The notes: generated from the letters alone by a model not told the origin. Counted from the first letter of the stretch, positions 1-8,026 are shown. The stretch is 60,682 nt of DNA from Chloroflexota bacterium (GCA_016199265.1 JACQGX010000063.1:1-60682), one strand, 5' to 3'. Made by a program: numbers and translations.

Positions 1-107
1 CCGCCCTCGGGCAGTCGGCGGTAGGCGACGAGCGTCGGGTCGGTGATTGGGGAGAATTCGTAACAAGGTAGCCGTACGGGAACGTGCGGCAGGAACACCT
101 CCTTTCT
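1..107 (+). rRNA. rrs: 16S rRNA, 3' end (partial)
   Basis: The stretch carries the 3'-terminal 16S landmarks: GTAACAAGGTAGCCGTA, the helix-45 hairpin with a GGAA loop (GTACG/CGTGC stem) and the anti-Shine-Dalgarno CACCTCCTTTCT. The 5' part lies outside the window. Several bases that are nearly universal differ: GAATTCGTAAC instead of GAAGTCGTAAC, GGGGAGAA instead of GGGGTGAA, and GCAGGAACACC instead of GCTGGATCACC. The helix-45 change is compensated, so the molecule still folds. No 23S or 5S gene follows; a terminator at about 395 and then rnpB come next. Confidence 0.93.
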
Positions 108-394
108 AGGGAGCACGAGGACCGTCCCCGCGCTCACGCGACCACCGGTTGGTGGCCGGGTGCCGGCGCGGGTGGCGTCCCGCTTCCAGGTCGATCCCCG
201 TAAGTGGCGTGGGAGACGCCCGCGGTGGTAAACCACTGCGGGCGGGCCACGAGGCTTACGGGGGCATCTGGTGGCAGATCCACACACGCGGACGCTCAAC
301 AGGAGTCGATGGCGCAGTCGGCAGTCGCGGGAGGGCGCTCTCGCGCCGGTGCCTATGCCTTTCTTCCACTCTTCAGCGGTTAAGGTTCCCGCCG

Positions 395-424
395 ACGGCG
401 TTGCGACTCGCAACGCCGTTTTTT
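395..424 (+). terminator. Intrinsic terminator after 16S rRNA
   Basis: A 9-bp GC-rich stem (ACGGCGTTG at 395-403 with CAACGCCGT at 411-419) closes a 7-nt loop and runs into six T residues (419-424). It ends the 16S transcript before rnpB, which supports a 16S gene that is not co-transcribed with 23S. The 108-394 stretch ahead of it shows no recognisable gene or tRNA. Confidence 0.85.
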
Positions 425-500
425 GTGGGCGCGATCGATCGCGACCGGTCGTCGTCGAATGTCAGGCGCCGGAGCTGCACGAGCCCATGTGCGACCGCGC

Positions 501-506
501 TATAGT
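501..506 (+). promoter_or_regulatory. Putative -10 element of rnpB
   Basis: TATAGT sits 8 nt ahead of the first base of the predicted P1 helix of RNase P RNA (515), the spacing expected for a transcription start. No convincing -35 hexamer is visible. Confidence 0.6.
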
Positions 507-514
507 TTGAGTGT

Positions 515-860
515 CAAGTAGATCGGGCAATCGCGCGGCCGGCGGTGCCGTCCGGTGTCGACACACCGGGCGGCACAGCCGGAGCGAGGAAAGTCCGCAC
601 TCCACAGAGCAGGGTAGCGGGTAACACCCGTCCGCCGTGAGGCGAGGACGAGTGGCACAGAGACGATAGCCCGGTGGCACATCCCTCGCGGGGTGATGCC
701 ACTAGGGAGTGAAAAGAGTCAAACTCTACCCGGAGCAAGTCCAAGTTGGGGCGTCGACGCTGCTCGCCGAGTCCCAGGTAGGACGCGAAGAGCCGCGGGG
801 CAACCCGCGGCCAAGAGGGATGATTGCCCTCGACAGAATGCGGCTTATAGATCTGCTTGG
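515..860 (+). ncRNA. rnpB: RNase P RNA (bacterial, type-A-like)
   Basis: Catalytic RNA that processes tRNA 5' ends. Signatures are GAGGAAAGTCCGCACTCC (about 577-594) in the conserved core and ACAGAATGCGGCTTATAG near the 3' end. The ends are set by the terminal P1 helix: CAAGTAGATC at 515-524 pairs with GATCTGCTTG at 850-859 with one G-U pair. About 346 nt is normal for bacteria. It lies between the 16S terminator and tRNA-Glu, and a heptamer repeat starts just downstream. Confidence 0.93.
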
Positions 861-870
861 CACCGGTATA

Positions 871-951
871 CTAAACCAAGTGCAAAATGAAAAGTGCAAA
901 GTGCAAAATGCAAAGTGAGGAGGCCTGCGGGTTCCACCGTGGCTTTCCTGT
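871..951 (+). repeat. Heptamer array plus GCGGGTTCCACC repeat, copy 1
   Basis: Six period-7 units of the type AGTGCAA (879-920) are followed by CTGCGGGTTCCACCGTGGCTTT. The same compound unit, inverted, occurs at about 45829-45885, and the right-hand part alone at about 41228-41250. Both full copies start with CTAAACCAAGTGCAAA. A TATACT sequence (867-872) at the left edge could be a -10 element for tRNA-Glu/ispG. Confidence 0.75.
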
Positions 952-1022
952 AGGTTAGGTATGGACGATCTGAGTGCGCGGCGAATACAGGCCAGCGCAG
1001 TCGGTCGTCCGTCGTGAACCGC

Positions 1023-1096
1023 GCCGCCATCGTCTAGAGGCCTAGGACATCACCCTTTCAAGGTGAAGATCGCGGGTTCGAATCCCGCTGGCGGTA
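1023..1096 (+). tRNA. tRNA-Glu (TTC)
   Basis: Cloverleaf: acceptor GCCGCCA pairs with TGGCGGT (terminal G-U), the anticodon stem TCACC/GGTGA encloses CTTTCAA with anticodon TTC, and the T arm contains GGGTTCGAATCCC. The discriminator is A and CCA is not fully encoded. 74 nt is usual for this tRNA. Confidence 0.93.
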
Positions 1097-1107
1097 CCTC
1101 TACACCT

Positions 1108-1206
1108 GAAGCGTGAAACGTGAACTTGGGTGCAGCATGCTGCGGTAACGGGGCACGTTGAGAGTGACGCACCGCCCCGCGGCTCACGCTTCACGTTTCA
1201 CGATTT
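1108..1206. repeat. Inverted heptamer array (GTGAAAC family)
   Basis: Three period-7 units (GAAGCGT GAAACGT GAACTTG, 1108-1130) face an inverted arm (TCACGCT TCACGTT TCACG, 1182-1204) across a GC-rich loop. The second arm ends at the ispG start. The loop begins ACTTGGGTGCAGCAT, matching the sequence after the same heptamer at 55287. Confidence 0.8.
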
Positions 1207-1207
1207 C

Positions 1208-3475
1208 ATGACCGGCACCGTTAGCACACCGTTTGAGCGTCTGGCACGCACCGGCTACCTACCGCCGCGGTACGTGCCGGATTCCTATCGCTATCACCGG
1301 CGCCGGACGCGCGCGGTGTACGTCGGCGACGTGGGAATCGGGGGGACCAATCCGATTCGCGTGCAGTCGATGACGACGACCGACACGATGGACACCGACG
1401 GCACCGTCGCGGAGACGGTGCGGTTGGTGGAGGCCGGCTGTGAGATCGTGCGCATCACCGCGCCGACCGTCGAGGACGCGCGCAACATCGGCGTGATTCG
1501 CCGGGCGCTGGCGAGCAAGGGCATCCGCGTACCGCTGGTGGCAGACATCCACTTCAGCCCGGCGGCGGCGATGGAGGCGGCCGACCACGTCGAGAAGGTG
1601 CGCATCAACCCCGGCAACTTCGCCGACAGCAAGCGCTTTGCGGTGCGCGAGTACACCGACGCCGAATACGAGGCCGAACTCGCGCGCATCGAGGAGCGGT
1701 TTGCGCCGCTCGTCGAGAAGTGCAAGGCGCGCGGCATCGCGATGCGCATCGGGACCAATCATGGCTCGCTCTCCGACCGGATCATGAACCGCTTCGGCGA
1801 TACGCCGCTGGGAATGGTCGAATCGGCGCTCGAGTTCGCGCGGATCTGCGCCACGTACGACTACCACGACGTCGTCTTCTCGATGAAGGCGTCGAACCCC
1901 AAGGTGATGATCCAGGCGTACCGTCTGCTGGCGGCGCGCCTCGACGCGCTGGGGCTCGACTATCCGTTCCACCTCGGCGTCACCGAGGCCGGCAACGGCG
2001 AGGACGGCCGGATCAAGAGCGCGATCGGCATCGGCGGCCTGCTCGAGGACGGCATCGGCGACACGATCCGCGTCTCACTGACCGAAGATCCGGAGCGCGA
2101 GGTGCCGGTAGCGTTTGCGCTGGCAAGACCCTACCAGGGGGCCGGAGAAGACTCCCTCTTCCTTTGGGAGAGGGTTGGGGTGAGGGCTCGACTTCGCCCA
2201 CTTCCCCACTCGCCATCTCGACGGTACGGCGAGGGAACCCACGCGGAGCTGCCCGATCTCCGCAACCCCTATGAGTACACGCGGCGGGCGGCGGAGACGG
2301 TGGCGATCGGCGGCGTTGCGGCCGGCGGGGGGCAGCCGGTGCGCGTCTTTCTGCCGTTCCCCGGTGGCTTGGCGAACGTGCACCACGCGGTCGAGCGCGC
2401 GCTGGCGCTAGCGGCCGCCGATGGCATCGTCGAGCGGCGGCCCGACGTGCTTTCGGTGCTGGTGGCAAGTGAGGCGGATGCGGCGGCGCTGCACGCGATG
2501 CGCGCAGCGCTCGATAGGCTGGCAGCGCAGACGCCAGAGACATCACTGCCCATCGCCGCGTGCGTGCCGCCCGATTTTCCCCAGCTCACGCAGGTAGTCC
2601 AGGATGCCGATCTCGTTTCGTTGAGCACCGGCGAGCGCATCGCCGCCGAGACGTTGCGTGCGGCGCTCGAGACGGTGACCAAGCGGCGCCGGCCGGTCAT
2701 GCTGGAGGCGGTCCCGCGCGCGGGAGAGGTCGATACGGCTGTCGCCGCGGCGGAAGCCGTCGAGCGTGTGTTGCAGGCAGGCGTGCTCGCGCGGGAGGCC
2801 GGTAGTCGGAACGTGATCTTTTCGGTCTGCGCGCGAGAGGTGGGCGTGGCCGTGCGGACGTATCGCCGGCTCGAGTCGCGCTTGACGGAGCAGGGCGACG
2901 CATCGCCGATCCATCTGCTGGCGTGGCCTGCGGGCGACGCCGGCGAGGTGCTGTTGCGCAGCGCGGCGCTACTCGGGGCGCTGCTTTGTGACGGAATCGG
3001 CGATTCGGTCCAGATTCTGGGAGCAACACGCGGGCTCGACGACCAGCGGCGCGCGCACCTGGCGTACAACATCCTGCAGGGCGCCGGCGTGCGGCTCTCG
3101 AAGACCGAATTCGTCGCGTGCCCATCGTGTGGCCGCACGCTGTTTAATCTCCAAGCAACGACCGAGCGCATCCAGCGCAAGACGGGGCATCTGCGCGGCG
3201 TGAAGATCGCCATCATGGGCTGCATCGTCAACGGGCCGGGGGAGATGGCCGACGCCGACTTCGGCTACGTCGGCGGCGCACCCGGAAAAGTGAACCTCTA
3301 CGCCGGCAAGGAGTGCGTCGAAAAGGGCGTGCCGGCGGCGATTGCCGACGAACGGCTGATCGAGCTCATTCGCTCGCGCGGCCAATGGGTCGATCCACCG
3401 GACCAGCCGGACCAACCGGTCCAGCCGTCTGACGCGGTTGAGTGGCCGAGGTTGGTGGCAAGCGGCCAGGCGTAG
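1208..3475 (+). CDS. ispG: 4-hydroxy-3-methylbut-2-enyl-diphosphate synthase, long form
   Basis: Seventh step of the MEP isoprenoid pathway: reductive ring opening of MEcPP to HMBPP by a [4Fe-4S] enzyme. The 755-residue product is the long type with an extra middle domain, as in plants, chlamydiae and Bacteroidetes. The N-terminal TIM barrel has IRVQSMTTTDT and VPLVADIHF; the C-terminal domain has CPSCGRT (Cys about 638 and 641) and GCIVNGPGE (Cys about 672, Glu about 679) as cluster ligands. Residues about 308-347 are encoded by a GC-rich palindromic repeat inserted in frame at the barrel/middle-domain junction. The start at 1208 is chosen because upstream in-frame codons are heptamer repeat DNA. 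It stands alone on its strand. Confidence 0.95.
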   Translation: MTGTVSTPFERLARTGYLPPRYVPDSYRYHRRRTRAVYVGDVGIGGTNPIRVQSMTTTDTMDTDGTVAETVRLVEAGCEIVRITAPTVEDARNIGVIRRALASKGIRVPLVADIHFSPAAAMEAADHVEKVRINPGNFADSKRFAVREYTDAEYEAELARIEERFAPLVEKCKARGIAMRIGTNHGSLSDRIMNRFGDTPLGMVESALEFARICATYDYHDVVFSMKASNPKVMIQAYRLLAARLDALGLDYPFHLGVTEAGNGEDGRIKSAIGIGGLLEDGIGDTIRVSLTEDPEREVPVAFALARPYQGAGEDSLFLWERVGVRARLRPLPHSPSRRYGEGTHAELPDLRNPYEYTRRAAETVAIGGVAAGGGQPVRVFLPFPGGLANVHHAVERALALAAADGIVERRPDVLSVLVASEADAAALHAMRAALDRLAAQTPETSLPIAACVPPDFPQLTQVVQDADLVSLSTGERIAAETLRAALETVTKRRRPVMLEAVPRAGEVDTAVAAAEAVERVLQAGVLAREAGSRNVIFSVCAREVGVAVRTYRRLESRLTEQGDASPIHLLAWPAGDAGEVLLRSAALLGALLCDGIGDSVQILGATRGLDDQRRAHLAYNILQGAGVRLSKTEFVACPSCGRTLFNLQATTERIQRKTGHLRGVKIAIMGCIVNGPGEMADADFGYVGGAPGKVNLYAGKECVEKGVPAAIADERLIELIRSRGQWVDPPDQPDQPVQPSDAVEWPRLVASGQA
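2130..2250. repeat. Palindromic repeat inserted in frame in ispG
   Basis: Two hairpins lie back to back: CCCTCTT(N)GGGAGAGGG (about 2153-2173) followed by TTGGGGTGAGGGCT, then CTCGCC(N)GGCGAG (about 2209-2233). The first is the same family as the palindromes at 10293, 44665, 48588 and 59921. The reading frame of ispG stays open through it. Confidence 0.85.
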
Positions 3476-3511
3476 CGGTACGCCTCGCATTCGTTCGTCG
3501 CGCGGCATTGC

Positions 3512-3517
3512 TATACT
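3512..3517 (+). promoter_or_regulatory. Putative extended -10 (TGCTATACT)
   Basis: TTGCTATACT stands 168 nt before the response-regulator start. The same TGCTATACT occurs before rsfS (7993-8001) and the related TGCTATAAC before pgi on the minus strand. The long leader holds several GC-rich hairpins but nothing recognisable. Confidence 0.4.
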
Positions 3518-3684
3518 CCCGCTCAGGTTGTCAGTATTTAGCGGCATGTGGCGGGGTACCGCTGAACGGCAAGGCCAGTCGCCGGGGCCAAACCCGGACG
3601 ACGGCCACGGCTGCCGGCCGCGGCTGTTGGCCGCGGCAGACCGCAGTCGATCGACCAATGACTGACTCGGGGGCAAACGGCAAC

Positions 3685-4389
3685 ATGAAGCAAACGCAAG
3701 TAATGCTGGTGGACGATCAGCGACTTTTCCGGCGTGGCGTGCTCGCCACGCTGCAGGCTGTCCCAGAGATCGAGGTCATCGGTGATATTGAGAACGACGA
3801 CGATGCGGTACAGCGCGTCGTCGCGACGAAGCCTGACGTGGTCGTGCTGGGGGAGCTCAGCGGTGGCTGGGATGTGTTTGCCGCTGCCCTACGGCGGCAC
3901 CTGCCAATGGTCGGGCTGGTTGTCCTGCTCGACCGCGTTGCCGAGGAGGACTTGTTCTATGCGCTCAAGGCGGGCGCCTGCGCCTGCCGGCCGCGCACGA
4001 TCGACCGCGATACGCTGGTGGGGGTGGTGCAGCAAGCGGCCCGTGGCGAGTGCCGCATACTGATGAGTGATGTCACAACTTCTGAGCCGTCGCGACGTAT
4101 CATGGCGCAGGAAGGCATGAGCCGGGATCAGCTCCCCTCCGAGGTGCCGAACCCGTGTCCGCTTTCCGACCGCGAGATGGAAATCCTGGCCGGCGTTGCG
4201 GAAGGGTGTTCAAACAAGGAGATCGGCCGCCGCTGCGGTATCTCCGACCAGACGGTCAAGAACCACCTGACGACGGTGCTGCGTAAGCTGAGCGTCACCG
4301 ACCGCACGGAGGCGGTGGTCATTGCGCTGCGCAACCGCTGGCTCAAGCTGGAGTCGATCAAAGTCGGCAGCCGCGCGGCCGCGGCGTGA
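3685..4389 (+). CDS. NarL/LuxR-type response regulator with degenerate receiver
   Basis: 234 residues: an N-terminal receiver-like domain (1-120) and a C-terminal LuxR helix-turn-helix (about 165-225; LSDREMEIL, NKEIGRRCGISDQTVKNHL). The acidic pair D10-D11 is present, but the position that normally holds the phospho-acceptor Asp is Gly56 (PDVVVLGEL instead of the usual LLDL), the conserved Thr/Ser is Asp (VVLLD) and the Lys position is Arg. It probably does not work by classical phosphorylation. The longer frame from 3442 is rejected because its N-terminus has no domain similarity. No histidine kinase is adjacent. DNA targets are unknown. Confidence 0.85.
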   Translation: MKQTQVMLVDDQRLFRRGVLATLQAVPEIEVIGDIENDDDAVQRVVATKPDVVVLGELSGGWDVFAAALRRHLPMVGLVVLLDRVAEEDLFYALKAGACACRPRTIDRDTLVGVVQQAARGECRILMSDVTTSEPSRRIMAQEGMSRDQLPSEVPNPCPLSDREMEILAGVAEGCSNKEIGRRCGISDQTVKNHLTTVLRKLSVTDRTEAVVIALRNRWLKLESIKVGSRAAAA

Positions 4390-4395
4390 GTCTGC

Positions 4396-4462
4396 GCGAC
4401 GAAGGGCGAACGACGAGCTTCGTCGTCCATCCTTCGTCGTTCGCCCTTCGTCGTTCGTCTTC
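4396..4462. repeat. Inverted heptamer array (GACGAAG/CTTCGTC family)
   Basis: Arm 1 (4396-4418) reads GCGACGA AGGGCGA ACGACGA; arm 2 (4419-4462) has six inverted units of the CTTCGTC GTTCGCC type. It begins seven bases after the regulator stop and ends at the stop of the convergent small membrane gene, so it could form a hairpin between the two 3' ends. Confidence 0.8.
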
Positions 4463-4616
4463 AGCTCGGCACGCGCGTGAAGGCAAACGGCGCGATGAGA
4501 ATAAACAGCAGCATGAAGATCACGCCGACGACAATGCCGGCGACGACGAGGACGATGGCGACGGTACGGGCGGACATTCGCTCGCGCCCGCCCGGCCGGT
4601 TGTACCAATCCCACAT
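4461..4616 (-). CDS. Small single-span membrane protein (51 aa)
   Basis: A 51-codon frame starts at 4616 (MWDWYNRPGG), has a basic stretch (RERMSAR), then one strongly hydrophobic segment of about 25 residues from Val19 (AIVLVVAGIVVGVIFMLLFI) and a short tail ending RVPS. The positive-inside pattern suggests the N-terminus is cytoplasmic. TACACT about 10 bp upstream could be a -10 element for a nearly leaderless message. It converges on the response regulator across a heptamer hairpin. Function unknown. The clean TM architecture makes it more likely real than chance. Confidence 0.6.
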   Translation of the reverse strand: MWDWYNRPGGRERMSARTVAIVLVVAGIVVGVIFMLLFILIAPFAFTRVPS

Positions 4617-4721
4617 CGCTAGTTAGTGTACCGGAGCGGCGTCGTTCGGTCGCGTCGCCCCCGCCGAGACTTGCGATAACCTTGCTTCGTCTATGATTCA
4701 GACGGTGTGGCCCGCCCTCGC

Positions 4722-4750
4722 CCTTCGACGGACTCAGGGCGAACGGAGGA
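4722..4750. repeat. CCTTCGAC-CTCAGGGC repeat
   Basis: CGCCCTTCGACGGACTCAGG and the bases after it form one unit of a family also at 13551, 38281, 41344 and 42735. It lies just before xseA and would be translated if the upstream in-frame ATG at 4707 were used, which argues against that start. Confidence 0.7.
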
Positions 4751-4799
4751 CAGACCGGAACGTCTGGTTGCGCCCACCGGTGGACGAAGCGATGGCGCG

Positions 4800-6044
4800 A
4801 TGATTGACCTGCTCCCATTCCTGCAGTTGGGCCCGGTCACGATGAGCGTGAGCGAGGCGACGGCCCACGTGAAGAGCCTGCTCGAAGACGATACGACGCT
4901 GGCCGACCTGTGGGTACGCGGCGAGATTGCCGACGCGCGCACCTACGCCTCGGGCCATACCTACTTTACGCTGCGCGACGGCAGCAGCCAACTCAAGTGC
5001 GTGCTCTTCCGGCAACGGTCGCGCGGTCTCGAGCCGCTCGAGAACGGGCGCCAATACGTCGTGCGTGGGGGCATCTCGGTTTACGAATCGGCCGGGGCAT
5101 ACCAGCTCTACGTCACCGACCACCGGCGCGTGGGCATCGGCGAGCTCTACCAGCAGTTCGAAGCGCTCAAGCGGCGCCTAGAGGCAGAAGGGCTGTTCGC
5201 GCCGGAGCGCAAACGAGCGCTGCCTCGCTGGCCGCGGCGCATCGGCATCGCCACGTCGGCGCAGGGAGCGGTACTACACGACCTACGGAACGTGATCGGG
5301 CGCCGCTATCCGCTGGCCGAGCTGGTGCTCGCGCCGTGCCAGGTACAGGGCGCCGATGCGGTGCGCACCGTGGTCGCCAGCCTGCGTGCGCTCGGCGGTG
5401 CGGGAGTCGACGTCATCGTCATCGCGCGCGGCGGCGGCTCGCTCGAAGACCTATGGGCGTTCAACGAGGAGGCGGTGGTGTGGGCGATCGCCGCCGCGCG
5501 CGTACCGGTGGTGAGTGCGATCGGGCACGAGACCGACTTCACACTGGCGGATTTCGCCGCCGACGTGCGCGCGCCGACGCCGTCGGCCGCGGGCGAATTG
5601 GTCGCGCCCGATGCGGCGGCGGTGATGCGGCTCGTCGAGGCGCTCGTCGAGCGGGGCGAGCGCGCGGTGAAGGCACAACTGTGGGTAGCGTCGAACGATC
5701 TGGAGGCGCTCGAGCGGCGGTTGCGGCGCGCGCTGGCCGCGCGGCTCGAGCGGGCGCAAGCTCGCCTCGCGGCGGCCGACGCCCGGCTACAGGCACTCAG
5801 CCCGCTGGCGGTGCTGGCGCGCGGCTACGCCGTGGTCTGCGATCCCACGACGCGGATGGTGATCCGGAGCACGCGGCAGGTCACAGGCGGCCAGGCGATC
5901 GACGTGCTGCTGGCCGACGGCCGGCTGTCGGCGCGCGTCGACGGGATCGGCGATGGCAGCGCTGAACGACGTGCCGGCGGAAGTGAGCAAAGCGCCCGGA
6001 GCGGCCAGAGCGCGCGCGCGAGGAAGGAGACGGGGCATGTCTAA
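4800..6044 (+). CDS. xseA: Exodeoxyribonuclease VII large subunit
   Basis: With XseB forms ExoVII, which degrades single-stranded DNA to oligonucleotides. The 414-residue product has an N-terminal OB fold (SVSEATAHVKSLLEDD, VRGEIADARTYASGHTYFTL) and the catalytic core with GIATSAQGAVLHDL, VIVIARGGGSLEDLWAFN and SAIGHETDFTLADFAADVRAPTPSAA split over about 150-260, then a helical C-terminal region. The family is usually 400-460 residues. Start 4800 avoids the repeat-coded extension. It overlaps xseB by 8 bp, which is typical of translational coupling. Confidence 0.96.
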   Translation: MIDLLPFLQLGPVTMSVSEATAHVKSLLEDDTTLADLWVRGEIADARTYASGHTYFTLRDGSSQLKCVLFRQRSRGLEPLENGRQYVVRGGISVYESAGAYQLYVTDHRRVGIGELYQQFEALKRRLEAEGLFAPERKRALPRWPRRIGIATSAQGAVLHDLRNVIGRRYPLAELVLAPCQVQGADAVRTVVASLRALGGAGVDVIVIARGGGSLEDLWAFNEEAVVWAIAAARVPVVSAIGHETDFTLADFAADVRAPTPSAAGELVAPDAAAVMRLVEALVERGERAVKAQLWVASNDLEALERRLRRALAARLERAQARLAAADARLQALSPLAVLARGYAVVCDPTTRMVIRSTRQVTGGQAIDVLLADGRLSARVDGIGDGSAERRAGGSEQSARSGQSARARKETGHV

Positions 6045-6273
6045 CACGTCCGGCACGTTCGAAACGGGCACGCCGACATTCGGCGAAGCGATCGATCAAC
6101 TGGAGGCCATCGTGGCGCAACTCGAGGGTGACGAGACGCTTGGCCTGGAGACATCGCTCGCGCTCTTCGAGCGGGGGCTGGGGCTGGCGCACCGGTGTCG
6201 GGAGCAGCTCGCGGCCGCGCAACTCCGGTTGACGCAGATCGCGGTGGCACCGGCGGCTGAGAGCGACGAGTGA
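6037..6273 (+). CDS. xseB: Exodeoxyribonuclease VII small subunit
   Basis: 78 residues, the normal size. It contains the family pattern FGEAIDQLEAIVAQLEGDE followed by LETSLALFERGLGLAHRC and is mostly helical. It binds XseA to stabilise ExoVII. GGAGA lies about 9 nt before the ATG, and the start sits inside the end of xseA. The last codons (ESDE-stop) are already part of the downstream heptamer array. Confidence 0.94.
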   Translation: MSNTSGTFETGTPTFGEAIDQLEAIVAQLEGDETLGLETSLALFERGLGLAHRCREQLAAAQLRLTQIAVAPAAESDE

Positions 6274-6333
6274 AGAGCGACGAGCGGCGAGCGACGAGCG
6301 GGGCATGAGGAGGCACCTTCTCATGCCCCGTCC
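6262..6333. repeat. Heptamer array (AGCGACG) and hairpin after xseB
   Basis: Six period-7 units (6262-6303), with the xseB stop codon inside the array, are followed by a perfect 10-bp hairpin (GGGGCATGAG with CTCATGCCCC, about 6300-6329). No T tract follows. Confidence 0.75.
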
Positions 6334-6357
6334 TCCATCATGTTTCCCTGACGAAGA

Positions 6358-7284
6358 ATGAGTGAGCTGATCGAGCGGGCGTGGAACGCGTATCTCGCCG
6401 GGCAGGTGGGCGAGTTGCTGGCGAGGCTGGGGTTTGCCATCGTAGCGGCACTCGCCATGTTCGTCGCGGCCCGAATGGCGCTCGGGGCGACACGGCAGGC
6501 GCTGGCGCGTACGCGGTCCAACGACAACGTCCGGCTGCTGATCAGCCGGATTATCCAGTTCGCCTTTCTCCTGTTGGCGGCGATCTGGATTCTGTCGATC
6601 CTCGGGATTGCGCCGACGGCGGTGGTCACGGTATTGGGCGTCGCCGGCCTGGCGGTAAGCCTGGCACTCCAAGACGTCCTGAGGAATCTGGTCGCCGGAC
6701 TGTACATCCTGATCGAGCGGCCGTTTTCGATCGGCGAGCACATCGAGTTTCGGACGTTCTCCGGCGTGGTGGAGAGCATCGAGCTGCGCACGACGGCGCT
6801 GCGCACCGTCGCCGGCCAGCGGGTAGTCATCCCCAACGCGATGCTGTTCGCCGAGACGCTCGTCAACCGCAGCACGTACGGCCGCCAGTTGGTGAAAGTG
6901 CGCATCGCTATCCCGCTCAAACGGGAGACCGGCAAGGACAAGCCGGTCGAGGCCCACGAGGCCGTCGCAGAACCTGCGCGCACGAGAGCAGACGCCGGAG
7001 GCAGAACCCCGGGCACCGCGCCAAGCGCCACTCCGGGCGCGACGAATGAGACTGTTGGGCAGGCGCTCGAGCGGCAGCTCGTGGCCGACGTGCTGAGCGC
7101 GGTACGCGCGGTCGATGGGGCGATCGAGGCGCCGCCGGCGACGGTGGCGGTCGAGGCGATGACGAACGAGAAGCTGACGCTCCGCGCCGAGCTGTGGGCG
7201 CGCGACGCGCGCGAGGCCGCGCCGGAGGTGGCGTGGGAAGTGCGCGGGCGCATTCCGCGGGCAGATATTACGATTCTGGAGTGA
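6358..7284 (+). CDS. Mechanosensitive ion channel, MscS family
   Basis: Small-conductance mechanosensitive channel that releases osmolytes on hypo-osmotic shock. 308 residues with three hydrophobic segments (about 20-45, 62-82, 87-110); the pore helix region has VLGVAGLAVSLALQDVLRNL and the beta domain has IERPFSIGEHIEF and GQRVVIPNAMLFAETLVN. The cytoplasmic part carries a low-complexity insert rich in Ala/Thr/Gly/Pro (about 195-235). Its stop overlaps the GTG start of nadD (GTGA), so the two are probably one transcript. Confidence 0.92.
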   Translation: MSELIERAWNAYLAGQVGELLARLGFAIVAALAMFVAARMALGATRQALARTRSNDNVRLLISRIIQFAFLLLAAIWILSILGIAPTAVVTVLGVAGLAVSLALQDVLRNLVAGLYILIERPFSIGEHIEFRTFSGVVESIELRTTALRTVAGQRVVIPNAMLFAETLVNRSTYGRQLVKVRIAIPLKRETGKDKPVEAHEAVAEPARTRADAGGRTPGTAPSATPGATNETVGQALERQLVADVLSAVRAVDGAIEAPPATVAVEAMTNEKLTLRAELWARDAREAAPEVAWEVRGRIPRADITILE

Positions 7285-7892
7285 GCACGCTCCGCCGCCT
7301 TGGCGTGTTGGGTGGCACGTTCGATCCCATTCACCACGCGCACCTGTTCGCCGCCGAAGCGGCCGCGGCCGCGTACCGCCTCGACAAGGTGCTGCTCGTG
7401 CCGGCGGGTCACTCGCCGCTCAAGGCGACCGCACCGGCGCCGGCCTATCATCGCGCGGCGATGGCCCGCCGCGCGGCCGCCGACAACCCGCTGCTGGAGG
7501 TAGACACGGTTGACGTCGACCGGCCGCCGCCGTCGTACAGCGTCGACACGATCGCGTTGCTGGTGGAGCGGTACTCCAGCGCGGCACTCTATCTGATCCT
7601 TGGCGTCGATGCGCTGCAAGATCTACTCGAGTGGCGCGAGCCGGAGCGGCTGCTTGACTTGTGCCGCCTGGTGGTTGTTTCCCGGCCCGGCCGCCCGCTC
7701 GCGATCCCGGCGCACATCGCGGCCGGTCTCGGCAAGCGGGCGGCACATATTCTGCTGCTGCGTATCCCAGACCTGGATATCTCCTCAACCGACTTGCGGC
7801 GGCGGTTCCGCGAAGGAGAGCCGGTGCGATATCTACTGCCGAGGTCGGTAGAGGAGTACGTGCGAAGCCATCGACTGTACGACAGCAGTTAG
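7281..7892 (+). CDS. nadD: Nicotinate-nucleotide adenylyltransferase
   Basis: Converts nicotinate mononucleotide and ATP to deamido-NAD in NAD synthesis. The 203-residue protein has the nucleotidyltransferase motif GVLGGTFDPIHHAHL at the N-terminus and the SSTDLRRRFREGE / YLLPRSVEEYV signature at the C-terminus. The GTG start at 7281 overlaps the mscS stop; the upstream in-frame ATG (7194) would read through mscS. rsfS follows, the common bacterial order. Confidence 0.95.
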   Translation: MSTLRRLGVLGGTFDPIHHAHLFAAEAAAAAYRLDKVLLVPAGHSPLKATAPAPAYHRAAMARRAAADNPLLEVDTVDVDRPPPSYSVDTIALLVERYSSAALYLILGVDALQDLLEWREPERLLDLCRLVVVSRPGRPLAIPAHIAAGLGKRAAHILLLRIPDLDISSTDLRRRFREGEPVRYLLPRSVEEYVRSHRLYDSS

Positions 7893-7895
7893 CTT

Positions 7896-7989
7896 TCAGC
7901 CGTCAGCACTCAGTCGTCAGCACTCAGCCTGCGCCGAGGTGGAGGCTGCCGACCGCTGAGAGCCGACCGCTGAGAGCCGACCGCTGACC
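7896..7989. repeat. Inverted heptamer array (CAGCACT/GACCGCT family)
   Basis: Five units TCAGCCG/TCAGCAC/TCAGTCG lie after the nadD stop (7890-7892). After a spacer come five inverted-sense units GACCGCT GAGAGCC. The right arm ends just before the rsfS -10 element, so the array separates nadD from rsfS. Confidence 0.75.
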
Positions 7990-7992
7990 CGA

Positions 7993-8001
7993 TGCTATAC
8001 T
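7993..8001 (+). promoter_or_regulatory. Putative extended -10 of rsfS
   Basis: TGCTATACT ends 25 nt before the rsfS ATG (8027). No good -35 hexamer is present, which fits an extended -10 promoter. Confidence 0.5.
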
Positions 8002-8026
8002 GAGGCCGAGAATTACGAGAAGCATT

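Noticed and set aside
108-394. tRNA or 23S start after 16S
   Set aside because: No cloverleaf and no 23S signature before the terminator.
1130-1207. Upstream start of ispG
   Set aside because: Codons come from the heptamer array; no ribosome-binding site.
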